From: an uncultured Collinsella sp.
GTDB lineage: Bacteria > Actinomycetota > Coriobacteriia > Coriobacteriales > Coriobacteriaceae
Length of the DNA stretch: 5,280 nucleotides
Assembly (NCBI GenBank): GCA_902496645.1
Contig: CABVBR010000138.1
Location: forward strand, 1-5,280
Direction of reading: 5' to 3'
The translations under genes were made by a program, and so were the position numbers. Below are positions 4,740 to 5,280 of the stretch, in pieces (position 1 is the stretch's first letter; each line of letters begins with the position of its first letter). The notes below the pieces were generated by a model. That model was not told the origin of the DNA and did not search any database. It saw only the letters and a list, made by a program, of their open reading frames with translations.

Positions 4740-5280
4740 TTACTCCGCGTCCTCCAGGGGCGGCATGGGCTTCCAGTCGGGATCCTTGATGATTTTGCGG
4801 GCGTCTTTCATGCCGCGGCGCAGCGCTGGGATACCGGTCTTAAAGCATTTGTCTACCGCAGCCAAGCGGATGAACTCCTTGCAGAAGGTCGCGGCGTTGC
4901 CCAAGCGGAACAGCATGGGGTGGTAGTCACCGTAGATTTGCATGTAACGGGCTAAATAGCCGCGGTTGCGCATGATGTAGTAGCGGTTGGTGCCGCTCGT
5001 GGAGTTGAGTTGGCGCTTGCCGGCGATGTCCCAGTTGGAGACAGCGCGGGCGCGCTTGAGCACCACGTCGGCGACCACGGCGGCGGGGAAGTGCTGGCTG
5101 GCGACATAGCCGTAGCAGGCGTCGTCGCCATAGATGAAGAAGCGCGCGTCGGGCAGGCCGATCTTGTCGACTACGCGACGCGAGAACAGGCCGCCCTCAA
5201 AGCACAGCTGGTTCATGGCGCGGTAACCCTCGGGACCCAGATTCCACTTGGCGATGGGGTTGGGAATGCCGAGCGAAAGG
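4740..5280 (-). CDS. Family 2 glycosyltransferase, C-terminal part (gene runs off the window)
   Basis: The frame is open from the right window edge to the stop TAA (complement of 4740-4742), giving 179 visible codons; the start lies beyond 5280. An ATG at 5216 is internal, because the frame continues upstream with protein-like sequence (GIPNPIAKWNLGPEGYRAMN). The visible part fits the end of a GT-A fold GT2 enzyme of the rhamnosyl- or galactofuranosyltransferase kind: EGGLFSRRVVDKIGLPDARF, then FFIYGDDACYG (fragment residues 47-57), whose acidic pair occupies the place of the catalytic-base motif. A Tyr/Arg-rich stretch, YYIMRNRGYLARYM, and a basic tail follow, typical of a peripheral enzyme on the inner face of the membrane. 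Such enzymes build cell-wall or exopolysaccharide glycans from nucleotide sugars. The N-terminal nucleotide-binding DxD region is not visible, so donor and acceptor are unknown. It converges on the ATPase-like gene with a 24-base gap. Confidence 0.8.
   Translation of the reverse strand, partial: LSLGIPNPIAKWNLGPEGYRAMNQLCFEGGLFSRRVVDKIGLPDARFFIYGDDACYGYVASQHFPAAVVADVVLKRARAVSNWDIAGKRQLNSTSGTNRYYIMRNRGYLARYMQIYGDYHPMLFRLGNAATFCKEFIRLAAVDKCFKTGIPALRRGMKDARKIIKDPDWKPMPPLEDAE

Noticed and set aside
5214..5216. ATG at 5216 as the start of the glycosyltransferase gene
   Set aside because: The frame stays open to the window edge with convincing protein sequence upstream, and no ribosome binding site precedes this codon.
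1..5280. CRISPR array, insertion sequence, tRNA or prophage genes
   Set aside because: No evenly spaced direct repeats, transposase motifs, tRNA cloverleaf or phage proteins were seen on either strand.

Overview
The window looks like chromosome from a high-GC, gut-type Actinobacterium of the class Coriobacteriia, most plausibly Collinsella or a close relative. That is an inference from moderately high GC, GC-rich codon use, strong Shine-Dalgarno sites (GGGAGGG, AGGGAGG, AGGGAG), a sortase-anchored surface protein and an AAA-ATPase-like/DUF1703-type protein; no marker gene in the window proves it.

Layout. Positions 1-140 are non-coding and dense in inverted repeats, including one long imperfect hairpin (63-131) that ends about 10 bases before the ribosome binding site of the first gene. 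An Rrf2-family regulator with three candidate Fe-S cysteines (153-584) is followed 12 bases later by a small gene (597-1016) of the HI0074/HepT-like group, carrying the HEPN motif R-x4-H-x-Y. No nucleotidyltransferase partner is present. These two genes probably form one transcript. After a 126-base gap with a candidate promoter and a palindrome comes a secreted, sortase-anchored protein (1143-2717). It has a signal peptide, a lysozyme-like N-terminal domain, a long low-complexity stalk and an MPKTG sorting signal, and ends at a strong intrinsic terminator (2750-2787). A second + strand unit (2919-4715) is a 598-residue AAA-ATPase-like/PD-(D/E)XK protein that seems to have lost key residues in both its ATPase and nuclease halves. 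The last gene, on the minus strand (4740 to beyond 5280), is the C-terminal part of a family 2 glycosyltransferase, convergent with the ATPase-like gene.

How the genes fit together. Three of the genes lie in separate transcription units. The only clear functional coupling is the Rrf2-HepT-like pair, in which a probable redox, iron or NO sensor may control a possible RNase toxin or nucleotidyltransferase partner. The surface protein and the glycosyltransferase both point to the cell envelope but are not in one operon. I see no tRNA, rRNA, CRISPR array, insertion sequence or phage gene. The items most worth following up are the long hairpin before the regulator, the orphan HEPN gene coupled to an Fe-S regulator, and the apparently inactivated ATPase/nuclease. 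I cannot claim a proven new system from sequence reading alone.
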